NCBI GenBank assembly: GCA_009720755.1
Contig: WNKV01000017.1
Coordinates: 85,226-149,225 of the forward strand
DNA length: 64,000 nucleotides
From: Rhodoplanes serenus
GTDB taxonomy: Bacteria > Pseudomonadota > Alphaproteobacteria > Rhizobiales > Xanthobacteraceae
Direction: 5' to 3'
The notes beneath the pieces were generated by a model, which saw only the letters and a list, made by a program, of their open reading frames with translations, was not told the origin of the DNA and did not search any database. The translations under genes and the position numbers were made by a program. This document shows positions 15,905-23,846 of the stretch, one piece after another (position 1 is the stretch's first letter; each line of letters begins with the position of its first letter).

Positions 15905-17086
15905 TCACTTCTTCTCCTGCGGCACCCAGTCGCCGCCACGGATCTCGAGCATGCGGAACGACTCGGTGCCCAGCCCGAGGTGATCGGTCGGTGACATGGT
16001 GTAGAGGCCGGTGGCGCCGACATAGCCCTTGGTGGCTTCGATAGCGTCGCGGATCTTCTGCGAGTCGGTGGACTTCGCCTGCTCGATCGCCTTGACCAGA
16101 ATCTGGATGCCGTCGAAGCCGTAGCCCCCGAAGGTCGACACCGGCTGGCCGGTCGCCGTCTCGTAGGACTTCTTGTACTCGGTGACGACCGCCTTCTGCG
16201 GGTCGGTGTCGGCGAGCTTGTCGGCGATGAGGAGCGCCGGCGCCGGCAGGCGCACGCCCTCGGCGGCGGGGCCGGCCAGATCCACGAAGCTCTTCGAGGC
16301 GACGCCGTGCGACTGGTAGAGCGGCAGGCCGATGCCGAGCTGGGCGTAGTTGCGGGTGACGATTGCCGGCCCCTGGCCGAACCCCGGGTTGAGCACCGCC
16401 TGCACGCCCGCGGTGTTCTTGATCTTGTTGAGCTGCGGCGTCATGTCGGCGTCGGTCGGGCCGTAGCTCTCGTCGATCGCGACCGTGATGCCATAGTCGC
16501 CGACCACCTTCAGACACTGCGCCCGCATCGACTTGCCGAAGCCGTCGGTGCCCGAGATCATGCCGATCTTGGTGAGGCCGCGCGCCTTCATGTCCTCGAA
16601 GATCTTCTGGCAGGCGGTCTTGTCGGTGTGCGGCGTCTTGAACACGTAGGCGCGCACCGGCTCGACGATCTCGATGGCGCCGGCGAGCGAGATGAACGGC
16701 ACCTTGGCGTCCTCGAACACCGGGATCATCGCCATGGTGGTGCCGGTGGTGGTGCCGCCCACCATGGCGACCACCTTGTCGTCCTCGATCAGGCGGGTCG
16801 CGAAGGTGCGCGCCTTGTTGGCGTCGCCGCCGTCGTCGTAGAGCACCAGCTCGATCGGCCGGCCGAGCACGCCGCCCTTCTTGTTGAGCTGATCGACATA
16901 GAGCTTGAGCGTCTTCTGCTCCGGATCGCCGAGGAACGAGGCGGGGCCGGTGGCGGAGACGACGGAGCCGATCCGGATCGGATCGGCGGCATGGCTCGGG
17001 CCGGTCGGCACGGGGACCGTGGCGAGCGCGGCGAAGGTGGCGACGGCTGCGGCACGCAGCCCCCGAGACCCGGCGGTCTGTGGCAT
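15905..17086 (-). CDS. livK: Branched-chain-type ABC transporter substrate-binding protein LivK
   Basis: A periplasmic binding protein of 393 residues. The signal peptide runs from MPQTAGSRGLRAAAVATFAA to a cleavage site near PSHAADP. The mature part begins IRIGSVVSATGPASFLGDPE and continues NKKGGVLGRPIELVLYDDGG, typical of Peripla_BP_6 proteins. It captures the substrate for LivHMGF. The ATG at 17086 is chosen because it begins the signal peptide; the frame is open further up without family support. A 22-bp palindrome about 100 bases upstream matches one in the paa region, which suggests the ligand is phenylacetate or a related aromatic acid. The substrate assignment is inference. Confidence 0.92.
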   Translation of the reverse strand: MPQTAGSRGLRAAAVATFAALATVPVPTGPSHAADPIRIGSVVSATGPASFLGDPEQKTLKLYVDQLNKKGGVLGRPIELVLYDDGGDANKARTFATRLIEDDKVVAMVGGTTTGTTMAMIPVFEDAKVPFISLAGAIEIVEPVRAYVFKTPHTDKTACQKIFEDMKARGLTKIGMISGTDGFGKSMRAQCLKVVGDYGITVAIDESYGPTDADMTPQLNKIKNTAGVQAVLNPGFGQGPAIVTRNYAQLGIGLPLYQSHGVASKSFVDLAGPAAEGVRLPAPALLIADKLADTDPQKAVVTEYKKSYETATGQPVSTFGGYGFDGIQILVKAIEQAKSTDSQKIRDAIEATKGYVGATGLYTMSPTDHLGLGTESFRMLEIRGGDWVPQEKK

Positions 17087-17188
17087 TTGGCGTTTTCTCC
17101 CAAGGTCGAGGCGTCGACGAGGCGGTTGATCCGCCTTCTGAAGACCGTGCCGGCGCGGGCACCGGAACGCTGATGGAATGAGCCTAAG

Positions 17189-17210
17189 ATTAACCGAACG
17201 ATTGGTCAAT
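17189..17210. promoter_or_regulatory. Putative TetR-type operator upstream of livK
   Basis: ATTAACCG-AACGAT-TGGTCAAT. It differs at only 3 of 22 positions from the perfect palindrome at 26514-26535 between paaG and paaZ. It lies about 100 bases upstream of the livK start. The spacing and symmetry suit a TetR dimer, most simply the regulator encoded at 17509. Confidence 0.62.
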
Positions 17211-17421
17211 GATTTCGTGCGTCCCGACGGGACGGCCGTTTCGTCGCAGGCCGGTCCGCCGGGCCGAGCAGCGCGGCGAGCAGGACGACGACGCGCCACT
17301 CTAGCTCCGGGTCCTCACCAAGCCGAGAGCGACCTTCGTCGGCGCGTTCTGGCGAGCAGAACGGCCGGCGGCCGCCGCAGCGATGACCGAAAGCACGCTC
17401 TCAGGTCTCTCCGGGCTTTTC
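17211..17421. other. Intergenic region between livK and the TetR gene
   Basis: About 210 bases with no credible coding frame. It presumably holds the divergent promoters for livK and the regulator, but I see no clear -35/-10 pair. The only recognisable elements are the palindromes that flank it on both sides. Confidence 0.5.
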
Positions 17422-17443
17422 GTTGATCGACCATCCGGTTAAT
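17422..17443. promoter_or_regulatory. Degenerate copy of the 22-bp operator upstream of the TetR gene
   Basis: The right half CGGTTAAT is intact and the left half is degenerate (GTTGATCGACCATC), giving about 15 of 22 matches with the palindrome at 26514-26535. It lies about 65 bases upstream of the ATG chosen for the regulator, which suits autoregulation. The match is weaker than the other two. Confidence 0.35.
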
Positions 17444-17508
17444 GTATGACGATCGGCAGGGTGGCGGCGCAACAGGCCGGCCGCCCGCAAGGGGAGCGGA
17501 AACTTCGG

Positions 17509-18192
17509 ATGGCTCGCACGCGCGCCCAGGACTACGACGCCAAGCGTCTCGCGATCCTGCATCGCGCCGCCGAGCTGTTCGCGCAGCACGGCTATTCGGG
17601 CACCTCGATCACCATGATCGCGGCCGCCTGCGGCGTCTCCAAGGCGCTTCTCTATCACTACTACCCCGACAAGGAGGCGGTGCTGTTCGATATCCTGTCG
17701 GCGCACCTCCAGACGCTGATCACGGCGGTGGAGGCGGCCGCGCGGATCGAGGCCGATCCGGACACGCGGCTCCAGTCGCTCGCGGCGGCGCTGCTCGAGG
17801 CGTATCGCGACGCCGACGCCGAGCATCAGGTGCAGATCGCTAACCTCAAGCTGCTTCCCGCCGACAAGCAGGAGCAGCTTCGCGCCATGGAGCGGGTGCT
17901 GGTCGGCGTGTTCTCCGAGGCGATCGCCGCCGCGGTGCCGGCGGTCGGCCACGGCCCGCTGCTCAAGCCGATGACCATGTCGCTGTTCGGCATGCTCAAC
18001 TGGCATTACCTGTGGTTCCGCCCCGGCAAGGGCCTCGATCGCGCCGACTATGCCCGCCTGGTCACCCGGCTGGTGACGGCCGGCGCCGCCGAGGCGGCCG
18101 CTGCGGTGGCGCCGGGGACCGCGTCGGGTGCCGCGCCGGCATCCGCCGTAACAGCCCGGACCGCGCGGACCCGCCGCGCCCGCGGCGCATGA
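17509..18192 (+). CDS. TetR-family transcriptional regulator of the paa/liv region
   Basis: A 227-residue repressor-type protein. The N-terminal DNA-binding domain includes AAELFAQHGYSGTSITMIA and the helix-turn-helix AAACGVSKALLYHYYPDKEA, very well conserved for TetR. The ligand-binding half has the helices around EQLRAMERVLVGVFSEAIAA and an Ala/Arg-rich tail. ATG 17509 is chosen (GGGGAG upstream); an ATG at 17446 would add 21 residues. It overlaps paaX by 4 bases. TetR-type PaaR proteins that respond to phenylacetyl-CoA control paa genes in several bacteria, and its likely operators are the 22-bp palindromes nearby. Confidence 0.88.
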   Translation: MARTRAQDYDAKRLAILHRAAELFAQHGYSGTSITMIAAACGVSKALLYHYYPDKEAVLFDILSAHLQTLITAVEAAARIEADPDTRLQSLAAALLEAYRDADAEHQVQIANLKLLPADKQEQLRAMERVLVGVFSEAIAAAVPAVGHGPLLKPMTMSLFGMLNWHYLWFRPGKGLDRADYARLVTRLVTAGAAEAAAAVAPGTASGAAPASAVTARTARTRRARGA

Positions 18193-19124
18193 GTCCGCCG
18201 CGCTCCACCAAGACGACGGCACGCCGGCCGCGCAGTACGCCGGAGCGGGGGCGGAGGCTGCCGCGCGGCGCGCTCGCGCCGATCCTCGACCAGCTCCGTC
18301 AGGAGCCGTCGCGCACCTGGTCGATCATCGTCACCATCTACGGCGACGCCATCGTGCCGCGCGGCGGCAGCGTCTGGCTCGGCACCCTGCTGGCCTTCTT
18401 CCAGGCGCTCGACATCGGCGACGGCGTGGTGCGCACCGCCATGTCGCGGCTCGCCGCCGACGGCTGGCTGGAGCGCCACAAGGTTGGCCGCAACAGCTTC
18501 TACCGGCTCGCCGAGAAGGGCCGCGCCACCTTCGAGGCGGCGACCCGGCAGATCTACACGCTGCGGCCGCCGCGTTTTGCCGGCCATCTCGGGCTGGTGC
18601 TGCTGAGCAACGGACCCGAGCGCGATGCCGCGCGCGCCGTGCTCGAAGCGGTCGGCTTCGGCTCGCCGCTGCCGGGCGTTTTTGTGGCCGCCGGAGTGCC
18701 GATTCCCGATGCGGCGAACGGTGTCGTCGCGCTCCAGGCGACGGGCGGCGCCGAGGCGCTGCGCGATCTCGCGGCGCGGAGCTGGCCGCTCGACGCCATC
18801 GCGGACGGCTATGCGCGGTTCCTGGAGACCTTCGGGCCGCTGCGTGCCGCGCTGGATGCCGGCGCCGTGCCGAACGAGATCGACGCCATGGTGGCGCGCA
18901 TCCTGCTCGTCCACGAGTACCGCCGCGTGGTGCTGCGCGATCCGGTGCTGCCGGCCGAGCTGCTGCCCGCCGACTGGCCGGGCCGCGCGGCGCGCAGCCT
19001 GTGCGCCGGCCTCTACACCGATCTGCTGGAGCCGTCGGAACGCTGGCTCGACGCCCATGCCATCGACGACGGCGGCGCGCCGCTGCGACGCGGCGCCGCG
19101 GTGCTGCGGCGGTTTCGCGATTAA
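18189..19124 (+). CDS. paaX: PaaX-type phenylacetyl-CoA-responsive repressor
   Basis: A 311-residue PaaX-family repressor. The N-terminal winged-helix part includes RTWSIIVTIYGDAIVPRGGS, VWLGTLLAFFQALDIGDGVV and RTAMSRLAADGWLERHKVGR, the hallmark of PaaX. The central part has NSFYRLAEKGRATFEAATRQ and the C-terminal domain has ILLVHEYRRVVLRDPVLPAE with LLPADWPG. PaaX leaves its operator on binding phenylacetyl-CoA. It starts at the ATG overlapping the TetR stop, so two regulators are co-translated, an uncommon arrangement. It lies 192 bases upstream of paaA, whose promoter it probably controls. Confidence 0.93.
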   Translation: MSPPRSTKTTARRPRSTPERGRRLPRGALAPILDQLRQEPSRTWSIIVTIYGDAIVPRGGSVWLGTLLAFFQALDIGDGVVRTAMSRLAADGWLERHKVGRNSFYRLAEKGRATFEAATRQIYTLRPPRFAGHLGLVLLSNGPERDAARAVLEAVGFGSPLPGVFVAAGVPIPDAANGVVALQATGGAEALRDLAARSWPLDAIADGYARFLETFGPLRAALDAGAVPNEIDAMVARILLVHEYRRVVLRDPVLPAELLPADWPGRAARSLCAGLYTDLLEPSERWLDAHAIDDGGAPLRRGAAVLRRFRD

Positions 19125-19222
19125 GTCGATAGAGACGGCGCGCTTTCGGCCGCCGAACCTGACATCACAAGCGCCTTATCGGGTATCGATCACCCACCAG
19201 GGCACCACAGAGCGCACAGACA

Positions 19223-19282
19223 TGTTACAGATCATCGTTGCAATCCAGATTCCTGTTACATATATTTTCTGACAATGATTGT
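19223..19282. promoter_or_regulatory. paaA promoter region with repeated TGTTACA boxes
   Basis: TGTTACA occurs at 19223-19229 and again at 19254-19260, 31 bases apart, close to three helical turns. A TATATT stretch (possible -10) follows at once, then ACAAT-G-ATTGT (19272-19282), a perfect small palindrome. All are within 95 bases of the paaA start. They are candidate sites for PaaX or the TetR regulator; no assignment is possible from sequence alone. Confidence 0.45.
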
Positions 19283-19316
19283 GAGGAGCAAATCCTCCGA
19301 CCCCCGGGAGACGCGC

Positions 19317-20315
19317 ATGTACACGCAGGGCCTCGCCAGCGGAGTGGACACCAACGAGCGCCAGCTCGAGGACGCCGCGCTGCTGCAACGCTTCCAGGAG
19401 CGCATCGACGCCGAGGAGCGCATCGAGCCGAACGACTGGATGCCGGAAGCGTACCGCCGCACCCTGGTGCGCCAGATCTCCCAGCATGCCCATTCCGAGA
19501 TCATCGGCATGCAGCCGGAGGGCAACTGGATCACCCGCGCGCCCTCGCTGCGCCGCAAGGCGGCGCTGCTCGCCAAGGTGCAGGACGAGTGCGGCCACGG
19601 CCTCTATCTCTACGCCGCGGCCGAGACGCTCGGCGTCGCGCGCGAAGAGATGGTCGACCAGCTTCTCGCCGGCAAGGCCAAGTACTCGTCGATCTTCAAC
19701 TACCCGACGCTCACCTGGGCCGACATCGGCGCCATCGGCTGGCTGGTCGACGGTGCCGCGATCATGAATCAGATCCCGCTGTGCCGCTGCTCCTACGGGC
19801 CGTATGCGCGGGCCATGATCCGCGTCTGCAAGGAGGAGTCCTTCCACCAGCGGCAGGGCTACGAGATCATGCTGACGCTCTGCCGCGGCACCGCCGAGCA
19901 GAAGGAGATGGCGCAGGACGCGCTGAACCGTTGGTGGTGGCCGTGCCTGATGATGTTCGGCCCGCCCGATTCCGCGAGCCAGCACACCGACACCTCGACG
20001 CGCTGGAAGATCAAGCGGTTCACCAATGACGAGCTGCGGCGGAAGTTCGTCGACGCGACGGTGCCGCAGGCCCATTTCCTCGGCCTCACCGTGCCGGACC
20101 CCGAGCTGCGCTTCGACGAGGCGACCGGCCACTGGGTGCATGGCGCCATCGACTGGGACGAGTTCAAGCAGGTCGTCGCCGGCAACGGCCCCTGCAACAC
20201 TCAGCGCCTGGAGCGCCGTCGCCGGACCGAGCAGGATGGCGCCTGGGTGCGCGCCGCCGCCCGCGCCTTCGCCGAGAAAGAGAAGAGCCACCGCAACGCC
20301 GCGGCGGCGGCGTGA
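19317..20315 (+). CDS. paaA: Phenylacetyl-CoA epoxidase, catalytic subunit PaaA
   Basis: The catalytic subunit of the ring-1,2-phenylacetyl-CoA epoxidase, a di-iron oxygenase that makes the ring 1,2-epoxide from phenylacetyl-CoA and O2. It is 332 residues starting [10 protein letters not shown]. The two di-iron ExxH motifs are visible as [11 protein letters not shown] and [35 protein letters not shown] is also strongly conserved. The ATG at 19317 has GGGAG 6 bases upstream. It is first in paaABCDE, followed by a 157-base spacer that contains a repeat before paaB. Confidence 0.96.
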   Translation: MYTQGLASGVDTNERQLEDAALLQRFQERIDAEERIEPNDWMPEAYRRTLVRQISQHAHSEIIGMQPEGNWITRAPSLRRKAALLAKVQDECGHGLYLYAAAETLGVAREEMVDQLLAGKAKYSSIFNYPTLTWADIGAIGWLVDGAAIMNQIPLCRCSYGPYARAMIRVCKEESFHQRQGYEIMLTLCRGTAEQKEMAQDALNRWWWPCLMMFGPPDSASQHTDTSTRWKIKRFTNDELRRKFVDATVPQAHFLGLTVPDPELRFDEATGHWVHGAIDWDEFKQVVAGNGPCNTQRLERRRRTEQDGAWVRAAARAFAEKEKSHRNAAAAA

Positions 20316-20330
20316 CGCAGGCCGTCGTTC

Positions 20331-20445
20331 CGAGCTGGCGCAGCGTGCCGGATCCGGAAGCAAGCCCCGAGCGCCGGGCCTGCGGCTGGACTCCGGATCG
20401 CCTCGCTCCGCTCGGCGTCCGGAACGGCTGGTGGCCGGATAACAC
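20331..20445. repeat. Interspersed palindromic element between paaA and paaB
   Basis: The spacer contains CGTTCCGAGCTGGCGCAGCG, CCGGATCCGGAAGCAAG and, reversed, GACTCCGGATCGCCTCGC followed by GGCGTCCGGAACG. It has the partial dyad symmetry and TCCGGA boxes of the element seen at 58282-58313. It separates two genes of one operon without stop-type T-runs, so it is more likely a mobile repeat or mRNA hairpin than a terminator. Confidence 0.5.
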
Positions 20446-20472
20446 ATTCAGGAAACGCCCGAGGAGACTGCC

Positions 20473-20775
20473 TTGACCGAACCCACCAGGACGGAAGCAG
20501 CAATCCCGCTGTGGGAAGTCTTCATCCGGGCCCGCAACGGCCTCGCCCACAAGCATGTCGGCTCGCTGCACGCGCCCGACGCGACGCTGGCGTTGCAGGC
20601 CGCGCGCGATCTCTACACGCGGCGCGGCGAGGGCCTGTCGATCTGGGTGGTGCCGTCCGCCGCCATCACGGCCTCGGACCCGGCCGAGAAGGGCATGATG
20701 TTCGAGCCCACCGCCTCGAAGATCTACCGGCATCCGACCTTCTATGAGATCCCCGACGAGGTCGGGCACATGTGA
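20473..20775 (+). CDS. paaB: Phenylacetyl-CoA epoxidase subunit PaaB
   Basis: A small 100-residue subunit of the PaaABCE epoxidase complex that bridges PaaAC heterodimers. IPLWEVFIRARNGLAHKHVG and SLHAPDATLALQAARDLYTR are the conserved PaaB features, with MFEPTASKIYRHPTFYEIPD at the C-terminus. A TTG start at 20473 with GAGGAGA just upstream is the only start that keeps the conserved N-terminus. It belongs to the paaABCDE transcript. Confidence 0.94.
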   Translation: MTEPTRTEAAIPLWEVFIRARNGLAHKHVGSLHAPDATLALQAARDLYTRRGEGLSIWVVPSAAITASDPAEKGMMFEPTASKIYRHPTFYEIPDEVGHM

Positions 20776-20794
20776 GGGGGCCGCGACCCCTTCA

Positions 20795-20947
20795 CCTCTC
20801 CCCGCATGCGGGGAGAGGTCGGAGGCCGAGCGTAGCGAGGGCTCCGGGTGAGGGGTGACGAACCTCGTCGCCAATTGAAACGCCCCCCTCACCCGACGTC
20901 CGCGCCCAAGGCGCGAACGTCGGCCTCTCCCCGCCCGCGGGGAGAGG
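20795..20947. repeat. Paired CCTCTCCCCGC palindromes (type A) between paaB and paaC
   Basis: Two 24-bp palindromes of the form CCTCTCCCCG-N4-CGGGGAGAGG lie at 20795-20818 and 20924-20947. The sequence between includes CGGGTGAGGGGTGACG and CCCCTCACCCGACGTC, so the whole block can fold into a large hairpin. Related blocks occur at 23580-23780 and 58078-58101, and a relative lies inside paaE. Confidence 0.8.
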
Positions 20948-20992
20948 CGCAGAAGATCGTGATCATCCGGCCGCAGTCACATCGAGGCGTCC

Positions 20993-21763
20993 ATGACCAG
21001 CATCCGCGTCACCGAAACCCCGCTCGTCACCTACGTGCTGCGCCGCGCCGACGATGCACTGGTGCTCGGCCATCGGCTCTCCGAGTGGTGCGGCAAGGCG
21101 CCGATGATGGAAGAGGAGATGGCGCTCGCCAACATGGGCCTCGACCTGATCGGCCAAGCGCGCGCGCTCTACACCTATGCGGGCGAGGCGGAGGCCGCCG
21201 GCCACGACGAGGACGCGCTCGCCTACCGGCGCGACGAGCGCGCCTATCGTAATCTCCTGCTGGTCGAGCAGCCGAACGGCGATTTCGCCGTCACGATGGT
21301 GCGTCAGCTCCTCTACGCCGCCTATGCGGACCCTTACTGGCGGGCGATGATGTCGTCGCGGGACGCGACACTCGCCGCCATCGCCGCCAAGGCCGAGAAG
21401 GAGACGGCCTATCATCTCCGCCATTCCGCCGAATGGGTGGTGCGGCTCGGCGACGGCACGCCCGAGAGCCACGAGCGCACCGCCCGCGCGCTGATGACGC
21501 TGTGGCCCTACACCGGCGAGCTGTTCGAGACCGATGCGGTCGACGACGCGATGATCGAGGCCGGCATCGCGGTCGACCCGGCGTCGCTGCGCGACACCTG
21601 GCGCGCCACCGTCGCCGACGTGCTCGGCCGCGCGACGCTGACGATGCCGGCGGACGGCTACATGCAGAAGGGCGGCCGCAGTGGCCGCCACAGCGAGCAT
21701 CTCGGCCATCTGCTCACCGAGCTGCAATACATGCAGCGCACGATTCCCGGAGCGACCTGGTGA
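20993..21763 (+). CDS. paaC: Phenylacetyl-CoA epoxidase, structural subunit PaaC
   Basis: A non-catalytic ferritin-like partner of PaaA, 256 residues. LSEWCGKAPMMEEEMALANM, GLDLIGQARALYTYAGE and RNLLLVEQPNGDFAVTMVRQ are typical of PaaC. The C-terminus carries GGRSGRHSEHLGHLLTELQY, matching the family. It is needed for PaaA stability and for substrate-complex assembly in characterised systems. It starts at the ATG at 20993, 45 bases after a palindromic repeat, and overlaps paaD by 4 bases (GTGA). Confidence 0.95.
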   Translation: MTSIRVTETPLVTYVLRRADDALVLGHRLSEWCGKAPMMEEEMALANMGLDLIGQARALYTYAGEAEAAGHDEDALAYRRDERAYRNLLLVEQPNGDFAVTMVRQLLYAAYADPYWRAMMSSRDATLAAIAAKAEKETAYHLRHSAEWVVRLGDGTPESHERTARALMTLWPYTGELFETDAVDDAMIEAGIAVDPASLRDTWRATVADVLGRATLTMPADGYMQKGGRSGRHSEHLGHLLTELQYMQRTIPGATW

Positions 21764-22257
21764 CGGCGCCCCATCCCGACGATCTGCGCGAGACGGCCCG
21801 CCGCATCGCCGGCGCGGTGCCGGACCCCGAGATCCCGGTGCTCACCATCGCGGATCTCGGCGTGCTGCGCGACGTGCGGGTGGGGCCGTCCGGCATCGAG
21901 ATCGACATCACGCCGACCTACTGCGGCTGCCCGGCGATGAGCATGATCGCCACCGAGATCGAGATCGCGCTGGAGAAGGCGGGGCTCGGCCGACCGAAGG
22001 TCGCCACCGTGCTGTCGCCGGCCTGGACCACCGACTGGATGACCGACGCGGGCCGCGACAAGCTGCGCGCCTACGGCATCGCGCCGCCACCGAAGGGCGC
22101 CGGCCGTCGCGCTTTGTTCGGGGTTGACGAGGTCGCCTGCCCGCACTGCGGATCGACCGACACGACGGCGATCGCCGAGTTCGGCTCCACCGCCTGCAAG
22201 GCGCTGTGGCGCTGCAACGCCTGCCGCGAGCCCTTCGACTATTTCAAATGCCATTGA
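21760..22257 (+). CDS. paaD: Phenylacetate pathway iron-sulfur assembly protein PaaD
   Basis: A 165-residue protein with an N-terminal MIP18/DUF59 domain (VPDPEIPVLTIADLGVLRDV, ITPTYCGCPAMSMIATEIE) and a C-terminal zinc-ribbon-like segment with CPHCGS and CNACREPFDYFKCH. PaaD is thought to help mature the iron-sulfur or di-iron centres of the epoxidase complex. GTG at 21760 overlaps the paaC stop. Nine bases separate its stop from the paaE start. Confidence 0.94.
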   Translation: MTAPHPDDLRETARRIAGAVPDPEIPVLTIADLGVLRDVRVGPSGIEIDITPTYCGCPAMSMIATEIEIALEKAGLGRPKVATVLSPAWTTDWMTDAGRDKLRAYGIAPPPKGAGRRALFGVDEVACPHCGSTDTTAIAEFGSTACKALWRCNACREPFDYFKCH

Positions 22258-22265
22258 GGTGAGGG

Positions 22266-23564
22266 ATGACCACAGCGACCGGATCATCAGCATTGCCGAA
22301 CTCCGCTGCGATGCAGTCCCCGGAAAGTGCCCCCCCACCCCCGACCACTCCCCGCCATTCGCCAATGCGAATGGGGGGAGGGGAGCGGCAGGGCCTCGAC
22401 TCCCCTCCCCCCGCGAGCGAAGCTCGTGGCGGGGAGGGGGCGGGGGTGGGGGGTAGCGGCATCGGAGATGAGTCCCAGCCCACGCATGGAATCGCCCCCC
22501 GCTTCCATGCGCTGACGGTCGCCGACGTGCGGCGCGAGACGGCGGACGCCGTCTCGGTCGCCTTCGCGGTGCCGCCTCCTCTCGCCGCCGACTACACGTT
22601 CGAGCCGGGCCAGTATCTGACGCTGCGCACCACCCTCGACGACGAGGAGGTGCGACGCTCATACTCGATCTGCACGGCGCCCGAGAGCGGCGAGCTGCGC
22701 ATCGCGGTGAAGCGCGTGGAGAACGGCCTGTTGTCGTGCTGGATCAACGACACCCTGAAGGCGGGCGACGTGATCGACGTGATGACGCCGACCGGGCGCT
22801 TCGGCCTCGCGCACAAGCCGGGTGACGGCCGCCTGCACGTCGCCTTCGCGGCCGGCTCCGGCATCACGCCGGTGATCTCGATCATGCGTGGCGTGCTGGC
22901 GCGCGAGCCGGCGAGCCGCTTCTTCCTGTTCTACGGCAACCGCTCCACCGTCGACATGCTGTTCCTGGAAGAGCTGGAGGAGCTCAAGGACCGCCATCTC
23001 GGCCGCCTGTCGCTGTTCCATGTGCTCAGCCGCGAGGAGCAGGATCTCGACGTGCTCAACGGCCGGCTCGACGCAGACAAGGTGCGCCGCCTGTTGTCGA
23101 CCATGGTGCCGGCGGCGGCGATCGACCATGCCTTCGTGTGCGGCCCGACCGCGATGATCGAGGAGCTGGTGCCGACGCTGCAAGCGCTCGGCATCGCCGA
23201 CGATCGCATCCACGTCGAGCGCTTCGTCTCGGCGCTCGGCGGCCGGCCGCGGCCGCCGGCGCCGGTCGCGCCCGATGCGCCGCCGGCCCACATGGCGTCG
23301 CTGATCGTCGACGGCAAGCGCCGCGAGGTGCCGGTCGCCGAAGGCGAGGCGATCGTCGACGCCGCGCTGCGCGCCGGCCTCGACCTGCCGTTCGCCTGCA
23401 AGGGCGGCATGTGCTCCACCTGCCGGGCCAAGGTGGTGGAGGGCACCGTCGAGATGGCGGTCAATTACGCGCTGGAGCCGTGGGAGCTGAAGGCCGGCTA
23501 CGTGCTCACCTGCCAGGCCCGCCCGACCTCGCCGACGGTGGTGATCGACTACGACCAAGTGTGA
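22266..23564 (+). CDS. paaE: Phenylacetyl-CoA epoxidase reductase PaaE, with repeat-derived N-terminal extension
   Basis: Delivers electrons from NADPH to PaaA. After the N-terminus come an FAD-binding domain (FEPGQYLTLRTTL, EVRRSYSICTAPESGELRIA), an NAD(P)-binding domain (FAAGSGITPVISIMRGVLAR, FLFYGNRSTVDMLFLEELEE) and a plant-type 2Fe-2S domain (CKGGMCSTCRAKVVEG and a final CQARP). The ATG at 22266 has GAGGTGAGGG immediately upstream. From it, about 75 residues precede the usual PaaE beginning (RFHALTVADVRRE), and most of these are encoded by a palindromic repeat read in frame. A GTG at 22446 is an alternative start. It is last in paaABCDE. Confidence 0.93.
   Translation: MTTATGSSALPNSAAMQSPESAPPPPTTPRHSPMRMGGGERQGLDSPPPASEARGGEGAGVGGSGIGDESQPTHGIAPRFHALTVADVRRETADAVSVAFAVPPPLAADYTFEPGQYLTLRTTLDDEEVRRSYSICTAPESGELRIAVKRVENGLLSCWINDTLKAGDVIDVMTPTGRFGLAHKPGDGRLHVAFAAGSGITPVISIMRGVLAREPASRFFLFYGNRSTVDMLFLEELEELKDRHLGRLSLFHVLSREEQDLDVLNGRLDADKVRRLLSTMVPAAAIDHAFVCGPTAMIEELVPTLQALGIADDRIHVERFVSALGGRPRPPAPVAPDAPPAHMASLIVDGKRREVPVAEGEAIVDAALRAGLDLPFACKGGMCSTCRAKVVEGTVEMAVNYALEPWELKAGYVLTCQARPTSPTVVIDYDQV
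22318..22455. repeat. Type A-like palindromic repeat inside the paaE 5' region
   Basis: The left part contains CCCCCACCCCCGACCACTCC and CCGCCATTCGCCAATGCG, and the right part AGCTCGTGGCGGGGAGGGGG then CGGGGGTGGGGGG, giving complementary ends around an internal CGAATGGGGGGAGGGG segment. It lies wholly within the longest paaE reading frame with no stop codon. If the upstream ATG is used, it is translated into a Pro/Gly/Ser-rich stretch. Confidence 0.7.
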
Positions 23565-23579
23565 GCGGCGGAGCAAGCC

Positions 23580-23780
23580 CGCTGCACCTCTCCCCGCCGC
23601 GCGGGGAGAGAGCCTGTCCCGGACTTGATCCGGGGTCGACGTTCGCGCGTTCAGCGCGGACGTCCGGTGAGGGGACGCTTCCGCACATCACGACGCTACG
23701 ACTCGTTGCACCGCCCCCTCACCCGTCTCGCCGCTTCGCGGCGAGCCACCCTCTCCCCGCAGGCGGGGAGAGGGCTTCGG
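23580..23780. repeat. Type A palindromic repeat block between paaE and paaK
   Basis: The block starts CACCTCTCCCCGCCGCGCGG with GGAGAGAG and ends CACCCTCTCCCCGCAGGCGG with GGAGAGGG, with GTCCGGTGAGGGGACG and CCCCCTCACCCGTCTCGCCG between. It is thus a nested hairpin like the one at 20795-20947. It fills most of the space between the convergent paaE and paaK stops, where it could act as a bidirectional transcription barrier. There is no T-run. Confidence 0.72.
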
Positions 23781-23846
23781 CATCGACACGGTTTGCTTCT
23801 TCGCGTCGCCCTGCACCGCGCCCGGGACACGGGGCTCTGGTGGACC

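Noticed and set aside
20795..23780. CRISPR-like repeats around the paa genes
   Set aside because: The repeats are palindromes at irregular distances inside and between genes, without uniform spacers or cas genes.
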